A stretch of DNA of 64,000 nucleotides from Muribaculaceae bacterium (GTDB lineage: Bacteria; Bacteroidota; Bacteroidia; Bacteroidales; Muribaculaceae). A model generated the notes under the pieces. That model made no database searches and was not told where the DNA came from. It was given only the letters and a program-made list of their open reading frames with translations. Positions 16,974-25,401 of this stretch are shown in pieces; positions within the stretch are counted from its first letter, which is position 1, and each line of letters begins with the position of its first letter. The position numbers and the translations under genes are program-made. The DNA lies in the NCBI GenBank assembly GCA_023667015.1, contig JAMPAX010000003.1:1-64000 (forward strand), written 5' to 3'.

Positions 16974-18100
16974 CAGTAGCAATAATCATATTATGCATAG
17001 CTCTGGTGATAATGATAGCCGCCATAATCTGCCTGACAGTCTATCTCAACAGAATGCGCGACTACTCACAGCGGATAAAGCTGGAGCTTGAGAGCGATAC
17101 GGGAAGGCAAATGCGCGACAATCGCGAAGAGCTCAGGCGTTCAAATGCAGAGCAACTCGAAAGTATATTGACACCACTGCGCCTAAGAATAGAAGAATTC
17201 ACACGACAGACAAACGAATCACGAATCTCGCAGGCTACATCCTCAAGAGTATTGGGCTCGCAACTCGACCGATTGATGACACTCAATATAAGCATTGGCG
17301 AGGAGGCAAGGAAATTGGCACAGGCATTGCGTAGCAACTCCAAGATACAGGGAGACTGGGGAGAGACCATCCTTCAACAAGTTTTTGAGAACAGCGGACT
17401 CAAAGAGGGGATACATTATACACTCCAGCAGACACGCGACTCAGCAGGGGGAGTGCTCCGCGATGAGGAAGGGAGACTTCGTCGTCCCGATGCTATTTTA
17501 CATCTTCCCGGAGAACGCAAAATAATTGTCGACTCTAAGGTATCGCTTAGATCATATCTGGAATATGTAGAAGCGGAGACAGAAGAAGAGCGCTTGGAAG
17601 CCGGCCGTAGACTTGTAAAAGCAGTGAAGGCACATGTAGACGAACTCGCGGATAAAGCCTATCAGAAGATCGTCAAAGACTCAGCCGAACAAGTATTGAT
17701 GTTCATTCCGATAGAGGGAGCCTACTTTTTAGCAATTGAAAGCGATCGCAGTCTTGCAGAATACTGTCTTGGAAAGAAAATAGCCATCGTAACACCGACG
17801 CATCTGATGCCGGTAGTAGGCCTTATCTCGCAGATGTGGCGTGTAGAGTCCCAGAACAGGAACGCTGCGAAAATAGCGAGACTCGGAGGGCTTATTTATG
17901 ATCGCATGGTAATGTTTGCCAAAGACTTTGAGAGTATCAACGACAACATCCGACGCGCGCAGGAAAGCTATGAAAAGAGTCTACGGGATTTAACATCAGG
18001 TCCCCAATCAATAATTTCACGAACTCAGAGAATGAAAGAGCTCGGAGCCAAAACCACCAAGAACCTACCGGAAGATCTGATCAAAGAAGAAGGGAGCTAA
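16970..18100 (+). CDS. rmuC: RmuC-family DNA recombination protein
   Basis: A 376-residue protein. Residues 1-25 form a membrane anchor, about 30-115 a coiled-coil region, and about 120-340 the RmuC nuclease-fold domain. That domain has GDWGETILQQVFENSGL, RPDAILHLPGERKIIVDSKVSL and AYFLAIESDRSL. In E. coli the family limits inversions at short inverted repeats, which is notable here given the many palindromes in this genome. Translation is coupled to apbE by a 4-bp overlap. Confidence 0.93.
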   Translation: MTVAIIILCIALVIMIAAIICLTVYLNRMRDYSQRIKLELESDTGRQMRDNREELRRSNAEQLESILTPLRLRIEEFTRQTNESRISQATSSRVLGSQLDRLMTLNISIGEEARKLAQALRSNSKIQGDWGETILQQVFENSGLKEGIHYTLQQTRDSAGGVLRDEEGRLRRPDAILHLPGERKIIVDSKVSLRSYLEYVEAETEEERLEAGRRLVKAVKAHVDELADKAYQKIVKDSAEQVLMFIPIEGAYFLAIESDRSLAEYCLGKKIAIVTPTHLMPVVGLISQMWRVESQNRNAAKIARLGGLIYDRMVMFAKDFESINDNIRRAQESYEKSLRDLTSGPQSIISRTQRMKELGAKTTKNLPEDLIKEEGS

Positions 18101-18109
18101 ACCATAGAG

Positions 18110-18177
18110 GGTGTGGAAATGTTATATGAATAGTTTTCGCCTTGAAGACTATAGTAACTAATTACGAATTCCACACC
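18110..18177 (+). promoter_or_regulatory. nested stem-loop leader before serB
   Basis: GGTGTGGAA (18110-18118) is complementary to TTCCACACC (18169-18177). Inside the loop, ATAGTTTTC pairs with GAAGACTAT. The outer stem ends three bases before the preferred serB ATG at 18181. It could control initiation or mark the rmuC mRNA end. No T run follows. Confidence 0.45.
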
Positions 18178-18180
18178 GCT

Positions 18181-19437
18181 ATGAACAAAAAAGACAACAC
18201 CCCGAAACGAGAATTGATACTTATCAACATTTCCGGACCGGACAAGACCGGAGTTACAGCGGCATTAACCGACATTCTTGCCCGCTATGACGCTACGTTG
18301 CTGGACATTGGCCAAGCCGATATCCATCATACCCTGGCACTCGGCATCCTCTTCATGTCGGATGCACAGCGTAGCGGCGAGATTCTCAAAGAACTGTTAT
18401 TCAAGACCACCGACTTGCACGTTCAAGTGCAATTTCAGATTATCTCTGAAGACGCCTACAACACGTGGGTGACCAAGCAGGGTAAAAACAGATACATCAT
18501 CACCCTCCTGGGCCGAAAGGTGACCGCCCGCCAAGTATCCGATGTCAGCAGAATTATAGCTGATCAGGGGTTGAATATTGATGCAATCACCCGCCTAACG
18601 GGTCGTCCCCCGCTCGATGAGCAAGAACAACCTGCCACCAAGGGATGCATCGAATTCTCCGTAAGAGGCACACCAATCGACAAGCTGAAGATGCAGAGCG
18701 ACTTCATGGAGCTGGCCGCAAAATTGGACTTCGATATTTCAATGCAAGAAGACAACGTCTTCCGTCGCACACGCCGACTGATTTGCTTCGACATGGACTC
18801 AACACTCATCCGTACAGAAGTCATTGATGAATTAGCCGATCGAGCCGGAGTGGGAAAAGAAGTGCGAGCCATCACAGAGTCGGCAATGCGAGGGGAAATA
18901 GACTTCAAAGAGAGTTTCAAGCGACGCATACGTCTGCTGAAAGGTCTGGACGTGTCAGTAATGAAAGATATCGCAGAAAACCTTCCCATCACCGAGGGAG
19001 TAGAGCGAATGATGAAAGTACTGAAACGCTCCGGCTACAAGACGGCTATTCTCTCAGGGGGATTCACCTATTTCGGAGAATATCTGAAAAATAAATTCGG
19101 ATTTGACTACGTCTATGCCAACGAGCTTGAAATCGGAGAAGATGGAAGGCTTACCGGCCGTTATGTTGGAGAAGTCGTAGATGGTGCTCGCAAGAAAGAG
19201 TTGTTGAAACTGCTGGCAATGGTGGAGAAGATTGACATTGCCCAGACTATTGCAGTGGGTGATGGAGCCAACGATTTGCCGATGCTTTCAGAAGCCGGAT
19301 TGGGCATTGCCTTCCATGCTAAGCCGAAGGTAAAAGCCGAAGCCGGTCAAAGCATCTCAACTATAGGAATCGACGGAGTACTCTACTTTCTGGGCTTCAA
19401 AGACTCATATCTTGAGCCGACGGATAAGAAAGGTTAG
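18181..19437 (+). CDS. serB: phosphoserine phosphatase with two N-terminal ACT-like domains
   Basis: About 418 residues from ATG 18181; a TTG 39 bp upstream is in frame but lies in a hairpin loop. The N-terminal half has two ACT-like regulatory domains (NISGPDKTGVTAAL and the second from about residue 95). The C-terminal HAD domain has the nucleophile motif FDMDSTLI, the Ser in ILSGGFTYF and GDGANDLPM with the metal Asp. It catalyses the last step of serine synthesis. The ACT domains suggest serine feedback, as seen in longer SerB proteins. Confidence 0.95.
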   Translation: MNKKDNTPKRELILINISGPDKTGVTAALTDILARYDATLLDIGQADIHHTLALGILFMSDAQRSGEILKELLFKTTDLHVQVQFQIISEDAYNTWVTKQGKNRYIITLLGRKVTARQVSDVSRIIADQGLNIDAITRLTGRPPLDEQEQPATKGCIEFSVRGTPIDKLKMQSDFMELAAKLDFDISMQEDNVFRRTRRLICFDMDSTLIRTEVIDELADRAGVGKEVRAITESAMRGEIDFKESFKRRIRLLKGLDVSVMKDIAENLPITEGVERMMKVLKRSGYKTAILSGGFTYFGEYLKNKFGFDYVYANELEIGEDGRLTGRYVGEVVDGARKKELLKLLAMVEKIDIAQTIAVGDGANDLPMLSEAGLGIAFHAKPKVKAEAGQSISTIGIDGVLYFLGFKDSYLEPTDKKG

Positions 19438-19457
19438 AGCTGAGAGATTATAATACC

Positions 19458-21836
19458 ATGATTCGCATATTTTTCTGCATTTTATTCAGTCTTTGTCTTT
19501 ATCCGGTAGGAAGTTTTGCTTCCTGCCGGACAGAGACGGGAGGAGCCGCGGGAGAAATTTCCGATAGTATCAAGAGAGAACCCGACCCGTTTAGTCGGCG
19601 TCCTCGAGTAGGACTTGTACTGAGTGGAGGTGGGGCGAAAGGTATTGCCCATATTGGAGTAATCCAAGCTCTTGAAGAAAACGACATCACCATTGACTGC
19701 GTAGCCGGCACGTCGATGGGAGCCATTGTCGGCTCGCTCTACTCCTGCGGCTGGAGTCCGGGGGAGATGTTGAAGTTTGTGAAGTCCAAGGATTTCAGCT
19801 ATTGGAGCACGGGCACAATCAATCCTGATCATATCTACTATTACAATCAGCCTGAACCCTCACCCGAATGGCTCGGAATAAACATAGCGCTTAAAGACAC
19901 CACCTCCAGTCTCAACGGGATATTTCCGAGCAATCTCATCTCTCCCCTACCGATGAATATCGAATTTCTGAGGCTCTATGCGCCATATTCACAGCAATGT
20001 GATGAAGACTTCAACCGACTGTTTGTACCTCTGCGCACTGTCTGTTCCGACGTCTACCACAAGCATAAGATAGTGTGTAGCGAGGGGCCGCTGGGGGATG
20101 CAGTCAGAGCTTCTATGAGTTTTCCCATGGTGTTTAAGCCTATAGAGATGAACGGAGTGTTGGTATATGATGGAGGTATTTACGACAACTTCCCGGTAGA
20201 CGTGATGCAAGAAGACTTCAATCCTGAGTTTATTATCGGAGTATCTGTGAGTGGACCGGATGAGAAGCCCCAACCCGGCAATATTTATTCTCAGGTGGAG
20301 GATATGATAATCCAGAACAATAATTATGATGTACCATCAGATATTGGTGTAAAAATACAGGTCCCGGTACTCAATTATGGTGTCTTGGACTTTGGGGATG
20401 CTCAGGAGATTTATGATATCGGCTACAAGACTGGGTTGGCGATGGTAGATTCCATCAAACAGCGCACCCCGGCACGCACTCCCCTCTCAGAAGTAACAGC
20501 ACGTCGTCAGGCCTTTGCAGCAAAAACACCTGAGGTAATCTTCGACTCAATTGCAATTGAAGGAGGAACACGCTGGCAGGATTATTATCTGCGAAAGCTT
20601 TTCTACGAGTCGAAGTCACCACATCCAATAAATATGGAACAGACTGAGAAAGCCTACTATCGGGCGGTCACCGGCAGAAAGCTTACCGACTTATTGCCAC
20701 AGTATATCATGGGGAAAGATGGAGATAACACATTGCTTCTGAAGGCAACGATGAAGAAGCCATGGAGCATCGGTATTGGGGGATGGATAACGTCCTCAAC
20801 CCAGAGTATGCTCTATCTGACGATGGGTTATCATACACTGAGTTTCAACTCCCTCGATGCAGACCTAAGGCTCTGGATTGGCCAGAGTTACTGGGCATCC
20901 CAACTTTCCGGACGTTGGGCACTGACCGGAGATATTCCCTCTATGGTAGAGGCAACACTTGTCTTCAATCGTCAGAAATATTACAACACCGAGCTATTGT
21001 TCTACCAAGACAGTACTCCAACGTTTGTTACAGACCAGCAAGGATTCCTTCGTCTAAGCTATCGGCGAGCAATGGGACTTAAGGGACTCTTCTCAGCAAG
21101 CTTCAGTGCCGGACTTGTAACAGACCGATATTTCCCCACCAACGAAACAGACTATGTTGGGAAGAAGAAAGATAAGTCAAATTATCGGATAATGAATGTG
21201 GCATTCGATTATCAGTACTCCACACTGGACAGCCGACTATTCCCAATGTCAGGCAGCTATTTCGATATCAACGTAATTGGTTATAGAGAGAATGTAAAGT
21301 ATAAACCGCAGGGAAAAGATGAGGGTACTAAGAACTCCGGCACAGTGTGGGGAATGTCATTAGAGGCCACTTGGCGCCATTTCCATGATCTCCATCCGCA
21401 TTTCAAGTTGGGGACGAGTGCATTTGGATTAGTGACAGTACAAGGATTATTCCAGAACTATACAGCGACACTTGTTCATGCACCGGCATTTGCGCCGACG
21501 CCATCCACAGAGAATTACTTCAACACCGCCTTCCGTAGCGACAACTATTTAGCAGCGGGGCTCTCACCGATATGGAATCCGGTAGGGAAGCTACAACTTC
21601 GCGGAGAATTCTATGCCTATATGCCAATCAGGAACTTGTCGCAACGCAGGGATGGGAGTTGCTATTACAATGGTTGGTTTCGCAGAGCAGAATTTTTAGG
21701 GGAGATAGCTGCGGTCTACAATCTACCCTTCGCATCATTGAGTATATATTGCAATTATCTGAGTTATCCTGCGGGCAATTGGAACTTCGGCATTAACCTC
21801 GGCTTCCCCTTCCACGCCCCCCGCATCGGCAGATAG
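19458..21836 (+). CDS. patatin-like phospholipase fused to an outer-membrane beta-barrel
   Basis: A 792-residue protein with signal peptide 1-22. The patatin domain (about 48-330) has the oxyanion loop SGGGAKGIAH, the nucleophile S86 in AGTSMG and the catalytic Asp in YDGGIYDNF. Residues 360-440 look POTRA-like. About 440-792 have alternating beta strands typical of the Omp85/bacterial surface antigen barrel (SFSAGLV, GSYFDINVIGY, WNFGINLGFPF). This layout is that of PlpD-type (type Vd) autotransporters, in which the barrel presents or releases the lipase. A terminator follows at once. Confidence 0.93.
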   Translation: MIRIFFCILFSLCLYPVGSFASCRTETGGAAGEISDSIKREPDPFSRRPRVGLVLSGGGAKGIAHIGVIQALEENDITIDCVAGTSMGAIVGSLYSCGWSPGEMLKFVKSKDFSYWSTGTINPDHIYYYNQPEPSPEWLGINIALKDTTSSLNGIFPSNLISPLPMNIEFLRLYAPYSQQCDEDFNRLFVPLRTVCSDVYHKHKIVCSEGPLGDAVRASMSFPMVFKPIEMNGVLVYDGGIYDNFPVDVMQEDFNPEFIIGVSVSGPDEKPQPGNIYSQVEDMIIQNNNYDVPSDIGVKIQVPVLNYGVLDFGDAQEIYDIGYKTGLAMVDSIKQRTPARTPLSEVTARRQAFAAKTPEVIFDSIAIEGGTRWQDYYLRKLFYESKSPHPINMEQTEKAYYRAVTGRKLTDLLPQYIMGKDGDNTLLLKATMKKPWSIGIGGWITSSTQSMLYLTMGYHTLSFNSLDADLRLWIGQSYWASQLSGRWALTGDIPSMVEATLVFNRQKYYNTELLFYQDSTPTFVTDQQGFLRLSYRRAMGLKGLFSASFSAGLVTDRYFPTNETDYVGKKKDKSNYRIMNVAFDYQYSTLDSRLFPMSGSYFDINVIGYRENVKYKPQGKDEGTKNSGTVWGMSLEATWRHFHDLHPHFKLGTSAFGLVTVQGLFQNYTATLVHAPAFAPTPSTENYFNTAFRSDNYLAAGLSPIWNPVGKLQLRGEFYAYMPIRNLSQRRDGSCYYNGWFRRAEFLGEIAAVYNLPFASLSIYCNYLSYPAGNWNFGINLGFPFHAPRIGR

Positions 21837-21848
21837 AAGTAGAGATAC

Positions 21849-21884
21849 AAAAGCAGGATGGCCTTGTAAGGCGATCCTGCTTTT
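21849..21884 (+). terminator. terminator of the patatin gene
   Basis: A 17-bp stem with one mismatch (arms beginning AAAAGCAGGAT and ending ATCCTGCTTTT) with a two-base loop and T5 on the plus strand, 13 bp after the stop codon. Confidence 0.85.
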
Positions 21885-21903
21885 TCTTGGTTTTATTCTT
21901 TCT

Positions 21904-22063
21904 TAAGTAGCTGTTCAATTTAAATTCAAACTTTCTGCCTGTTCTTTTGGACATTTTCTCTCCTCTATTCCGTCATAATGCCTGCATTATTCCTTCTTCG
22001 AGTGAAGAGACTGTCACAAAAATAACCACACTTAAAGTTTAAATTAACTCGACCATCTACTTA
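21904..22063. mobile_element. 160-bp element with imperfect inverted ends (copy 1)
   Basis: The ends are TAAGTAGCTGTTCAATTTAAA and, on the other strand, TAAGTAGATGGTCGAGTTAA, an imperfect inverted repeat of about 30 bp. It is flanked by TCT on both sides (21901-21903 and 22064-22066), a possible 3-bp target duplication. The middle contains ATAATGCCTGCATTAT and CTTCTTCGAGTGAAG. It is about 80% identical to copy 2 at 49168-49328 in inverted orientation. No transposase frame is intact, so a MITE or degenerate IS is likely. It lies between convergent genes. Confidence 0.7.
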
Positions 22064-22078
22064 TCTTGATGTTCTATC

Positions 22079-24199
22079 TTAGGCTTCTGAGGCAGATGCG
22101 GTAGTTTCTGTTGATTCTACTTCGGTTGGTTCAGCTGTTGCTTCAGCTATGGGTTCCTCTTTGGGATTGTCGATCTCGTGGAGCTGGGCGTAGAATTCAT
22201 CAATCTCTTTCTTTAGGCGATCGATCTTGCGTATGAGTTCCTTGACCATGGAATTACCTGCGGCACTCTTGACGTTGAAAAATCCCATGTTATTTTCATA
22301 GGTGTTGAGATCTGCTTTCTTGGCTTGTATGCGCTCGAGGATTCTCTCACGAGGTGACAGTTCTCGGCCATCACGGCGTGAACGCTCACGGCGGTCAGAA
22401 CCACGACGATCGGATTTGCGACGACCACCCAACAGTTTGTCGGAAAGTCTGCGCACCATGTCGTAATATGCATCGTTGATTTCCTCCTTCTTGGCGAATG
22501 GTACATGACCGGTCTGGCGCCATTCATCCTGCAGAGCTCGCATACGACGAATAGAATCTCCTGTCTCCTCTGTCTCTTCGAAGATGGCAGTAAGGTCTGC
22601 GATAATACGCTTCTTGGTCTCGAGGTTTTCCTTTTCGCCCTGACGACGAGTGTCGTTCTCCTTTTTGCGACGATCGAAGACAGAGTTGCAAACTGTCAGG
22701 AATCGATTCCAGACAATGTCACTCTGTTTGCGGTCTACACTGCCAATGGTCTTCCACTCCTCCTGCAAATCGCGGAGTTTGCGAACTGAGTCTGCAGTAA
22801 CCTCACCCTCAGCGATTGCTTCAGCCTTTTCGCAGAGAGCAATTTTCTTTCGAAGATTCTCCTTGGAGCGTTCACGCATAGACTGATAAAATTCAGACTT
22901 GCGGGAGAAGAACTCATCGATAGCCTTGCGGAATCTTGCGAAGAGATCGTTGTTGGCCTTGCGGGAGGCAAACCCAAGGGTTTTCCATTCAGCCTGAAGC
23001 TTTTTGATTTCCTCAGTCATGGCATCCCAGTCGGCAAAGGTCTTGCAAGAATCAACATCTAGAGCCTCCATTCGCACGCAGAGTTCAATTTTGGCTGTTT
23101 CGTTCTTCTGCTCGTTGGCCTTACGGAGTTCATAAAACTCCTGATGGCGACGATTTACAACGGATGAAGCTTCAGAGAATTCCTCCCATATAGATTCGCG
23201 TATATCCTTAGCTACCGGACCGATTTCGCGCCATTGTGTGTGGAGATTCTGCAGAGAGCGGAAAGCCGCGATAACGTCCGGCTCATCAGCAAGCTTTTTG
23301 GCCTCCTCAATAAGAACGCGTTTAGCCTCGAGATTCTTACGGAAGTCGAGGTCGCGGAGTTCCTTGTTTAGTTTAAGAAGATCGTAGAACTGTTCAACGG
23401 CTGTTTGATACTGTTTCCACACTTCAGTTTCTGCAGCTTGGGGCACTTCCACCACGGCCTTAAATTCCTGCTGCAAGCGCTGGAATTCTTGATAATTCCT
23501 ATTGATATTGTCAACGTCATCCATCAGAGCTTTTATGGCATCGATAGTACGAAGTTTCTTGGCAAGATTTTCCTGACGCATCTCCTCGTCCTTGCGCATA
23601 TACTCAGCGCGGCGAGTTTTGAATTCGGTGATAAGTTTTTTAAACTCGTTTTCGAGCTCGCAGGGGGTAGCTACGAAAGCTTCAATATTGTTGCCGCCTT
23701 CGATGAAGGCCTTAAGCTCCTCATCAGCCTCGCGTTTGCGAATGTTGAAGAAAGCCTGCTTCATCATGGTAACATCCTTGTGGGCCTGCATATCGTCGGC
23801 CTCAAGAATACCTTTTAGTTTTTCTACAAGTTCCTCCTTAGAGAGAGCATGCAAATCCTGAATTTTAGAAAGCTCTGCGGCTTCATCTTTCAGAAGAGTT
23901 TCGCTTTCAGTAGGAATATCGCCAAGAGACTTGTCGGCTGCTTCAGCGATATCTAAAGCCGGGCTTTCCTTTTCAGCACACACCTCTGTGTCATCGGTGC
24001 AGGCTGATGGTGCAGGATCTTCATTGACTACCGGCTGTGCTTCTTCAGCGACATCAGCGATGTCGAGAGCCGGGGATGATGTCTCGGAACATACGGAAGC
24101 TGAGTCCAACTGTTCATTCCGGGGATTAACGCCACACTCTTGTGGGTTCAGGGTTGATGTCTGCTCATCTTTGAGTTCCATCTTCTCGTTTTCGTTCAT
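22079..24199 (-). CDS. DUF349 repeat protein
   Basis: About 706 residues, highly charged and helical, with no signal or membrane segment. After an acidic, low-complexity N-terminus (about 1-115), with two ESPALDIA / SSPALDIADVAE-like repeats, at least five DUF349-type helical repeats of roughly 75 residues follow. They are marked by recurring LQ.EW..(I/T)G and (E/D)LW..F..A motifs (for example LQEEWKTIGSVDRKQSDIVW). The C-terminus is acidic again. The family is Bacteroidetes-wide and uncharacterised. I prefer ATG 24199 (MNENEKME); ATG 24238 is also possible. A good promoter lies at 24261-24292. Confidence 0.85.
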   Translation of the reverse strand: MNENEKMELKDEQTSTLNPQECGVNPRNEQLDSASVCSETSSPALDIADVAEEAQPVVNEDPAPSACTDDTEVCAEKESPALDIAEAADKSLGDIPTESETLLKDEAAELSKIQDLHALSKEELVEKLKGILEADDMQAHKDVTMMKQAFFNIRKREADEELKAFIEGGNNIEAFVATPCELENEFKKLITEFKTRRAEYMRKDEEMRQENLAKKLRTIDAIKALMDDVDNINRNYQEFQRLQQEFKAVVEVPQAAETEVWKQYQTAVEQFYDLLKLNKELRDLDFRKNLEAKRVLIEEAKKLADEPDVIAAFRSLQNLHTQWREIGPVAKDIRESIWEEFSEASSVVNRRHQEFYELRKANEQKNETAKIELCVRMEALDVDSCKTFADWDAMTEEIKKLQAEWKTLGFASRKANNDLFARFRKAIDEFFSRKSEFYQSMRERSKENLRKKIALCEKAEAIAEGEVTADSVRKLRDLQEEWKTIGSVDRKQSDIVWNRFLTVCNSVFDRRKKENDTRRQGEKENLETKKRIIADLTAIFEETEETGDSIRRMRALQDEWRQTGHVPFAKKEEINDAYYDMVRRLSDKLLGGRRKSDRRGSDRRERSRRDGRELSPRERILERIQAKKADLNTYENNMGFFNVKSAAGNSMVKELIRKIDRLKKEIDEFYAQLHEIDNPKEEPIAEATAEPTEVESTETTASASEA

Positions 24200-24260
24200 A
24201 ACTTGTAGATTGGGTTGAGAGAAGCTCCTAAGAGCCATAAGATTAGGGATTCTACCGTCA

Positions 24261-24292
24261 CAAATATATCGACAAAAAAATCCCGTTCAAAA
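24261..24292 (-). promoter_or_regulatory. promoter of the DUF349 gene
   Basis: The minus strand reads TTTTG, 19-20 bp, then TATATTTG, an almost ideal Bacteroidetes -33/-7 pair. Initiation is predicted near 24255. Confidence 0.8.
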
Positions 24293-24365
24293 CACACAAA
24301 TAATTCCTCGCGTGGAATTATTTGGCAAATATATTCAAATAATTCAGATTAAGCAAATAAAAGCG

Positions 24366-24402
24366 AAAAAATTATCCTCGCAGTCCATAAACCCACGAGG
24401 AT
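24366..24402 (-). terminator. terminator of the cyclophilin gene
   Basis: A 7-bp stem (ATCCTCG / CGAGGAT) with a 15-base loop is followed on the minus strand by AATTTTTT. A heptamer-like array (CATCAAC, TATAAAT, CAACAAC at 24408-24430) separates it from the stop codon at 24433. Confidence 0.6.
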
Positions 24403-24432
24403 TGTACCATCAACTATAAATCAACAACTATC

Positions 24433-25293
24433 TTATTCCACTTTTACGGATATTATGCGGATATCCTCGAGGGGACGGTCGTTGCCATCGGTTTTAGCTT
24501 TCTGAATTTTCTCTATAACGTCCATTCCGGAGAGCACTTCACCGAAAACAGTATACTGGCCATCAAGATGAGGAGCGCCTCCGATGGTGGTGTAGTCTTG
24601 TTTCATTTGCTCAGGCATAGATACTTGCGGCACGGAGGCCTCTGTCTCTTTAATAAGTTGCTGACGCAGGGTCTCCAGTCCGGCGGAATCACCGGCTCTC
24701 TGCAGGGAGTCAACCTCAACTGCATGTTGCATGACAAGCTGTTGAAAACGCTGCTGAAGACGATCGTTCATAAGACGATGCTCCATGCTTTGGAGTTGAG
24801 ACTCGTGGTACTTATTGCCGGTGACGATATAGAATTGAGAGCCACTTGAGCGGCGTTCAGGATTTACCTGGTCAGCAGTACGAGCGGCAGCCAGTGCACC
24901 ATACTTATGATAATGCTTAGGGTAAACGATTTCGGCAGGAAGGGTATAGTTGGGGTCTCCGGAGCCGAGCATCTGTCCGGCGGAAGCATTGCGGGAGTCC
25001 GGATCGCCTGTTTGCACCATAAAATTGTCGATCACACGATGGAAGAGTAGGCCATCGTAGAAACCCTCCTTGGCAAGTTTAATAAAATTGTCACGATGCT
25101 GAGGGGTGTCATCATAAAGGAGAATCTTAATATCTCCCATAGATGTCTTCACGTCAACTATAGAACCCTGAGGTGTAGCAACAGAGCTTGCTTTTACTGC
25201 AGATTGTGCAGGATTTTGTGCATTCATATTAATATTCAAAGCTACGGAGGCTAAAAAAGCCATTGCGCAAAAAAATAAAAAAAACTTCTTCAT
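24433..25293 (-). CDS. exported cyclophilin-type peptidyl-prolyl isomerase
   Basis: About 286 residues from ATG 25293 (MKKFFLFF), with a signal peptide of about 25 residues ending NAQ. The cyclophilin fold starts at VDVKTSMGDIKILLYDD and shows the active-site blocks FYDGLLFHRVIDNFMVQTGDP and SGSQFYIVTG, but an insertion of about 60 residues (QSMEHRLMNDRLQQRFQ...) separates the latter from the C-terminal GQYTVFGEVLSGMDVI. The insert is helical and charged. The enzyme should speed proline isomerisation of proteins in the periplasm. Confidence 0.92.
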   Translation of the reverse strand: MKKFFLFFCAMAFLASVALNINMNAQNPAQSAVKASSVATPQGSIVDVKTSMGDIKILLYDDTPQHRDNFIKLAKEGFYDGLLFHRVIDNFMVQTGDPDSRNASAGQMLGSGDPNYTLPAEIVYPKHYHKYGALAAARTADQVNPERRSSGSQFYIVTGNKYHESQLQSMEHRLMNDRLQQRFQQLVMQHAVEVDSLQRAGDSAGLETLRQQLIKETEASVPQVSMPEQMKQDYTTIGGAPHLDGQYTVFGEVLSGMDVIEKIQKAKTDGNDRPLEDIRIISVKVE

Positions 25294-25305
25294 AAATAAT
25301 TTATT

Positions 25306-25374
25306 CAACCATCATCCATCAACTATCAACAATCAACTATCAACCATCATCCATCAACTATCAACCATCAACTA
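25306..25374. repeat. longest 7-base-period array in the window
   Basis: About ten consecutive heptamers of the form ATCAACT / ATCAACC / ATCATCC / ATCAACA lie between the cyclophilin gene and the hairpin that ends the next gene upstream. Phase is kept across the array. No protein is encoded in the flanking direction. Confidence 0.75.
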
Positions 25375-25399
25375 CAAATTTTCGGTTCCCGAAAATTTG
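25375..25399 (-). terminator. hairpin directly after the 25402-25806 gene
   Basis: A perfect 11-bp inverted repeat (CAAATTTTCGG / CCGAAAATTTG) with a 3-base loop, beginning two bases after the stop codon. A+T-rich outer stem with a CCGG core. Confidence 0.65.
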
Positions 25400-25401
25400 C
25401 A

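Noticed and set aside
18142-18180. TTG start extending SerB by 13 residues
   Set aside because: It is a rare start codon inside a hairpin loop; an ATG follows at 18181 right after the stem.
25306-25400. Possible CRISPR array
   Set aside because: Units are 7 bases without spacers; no cas genes or 25-40 base repeats occur anywhere in the window.
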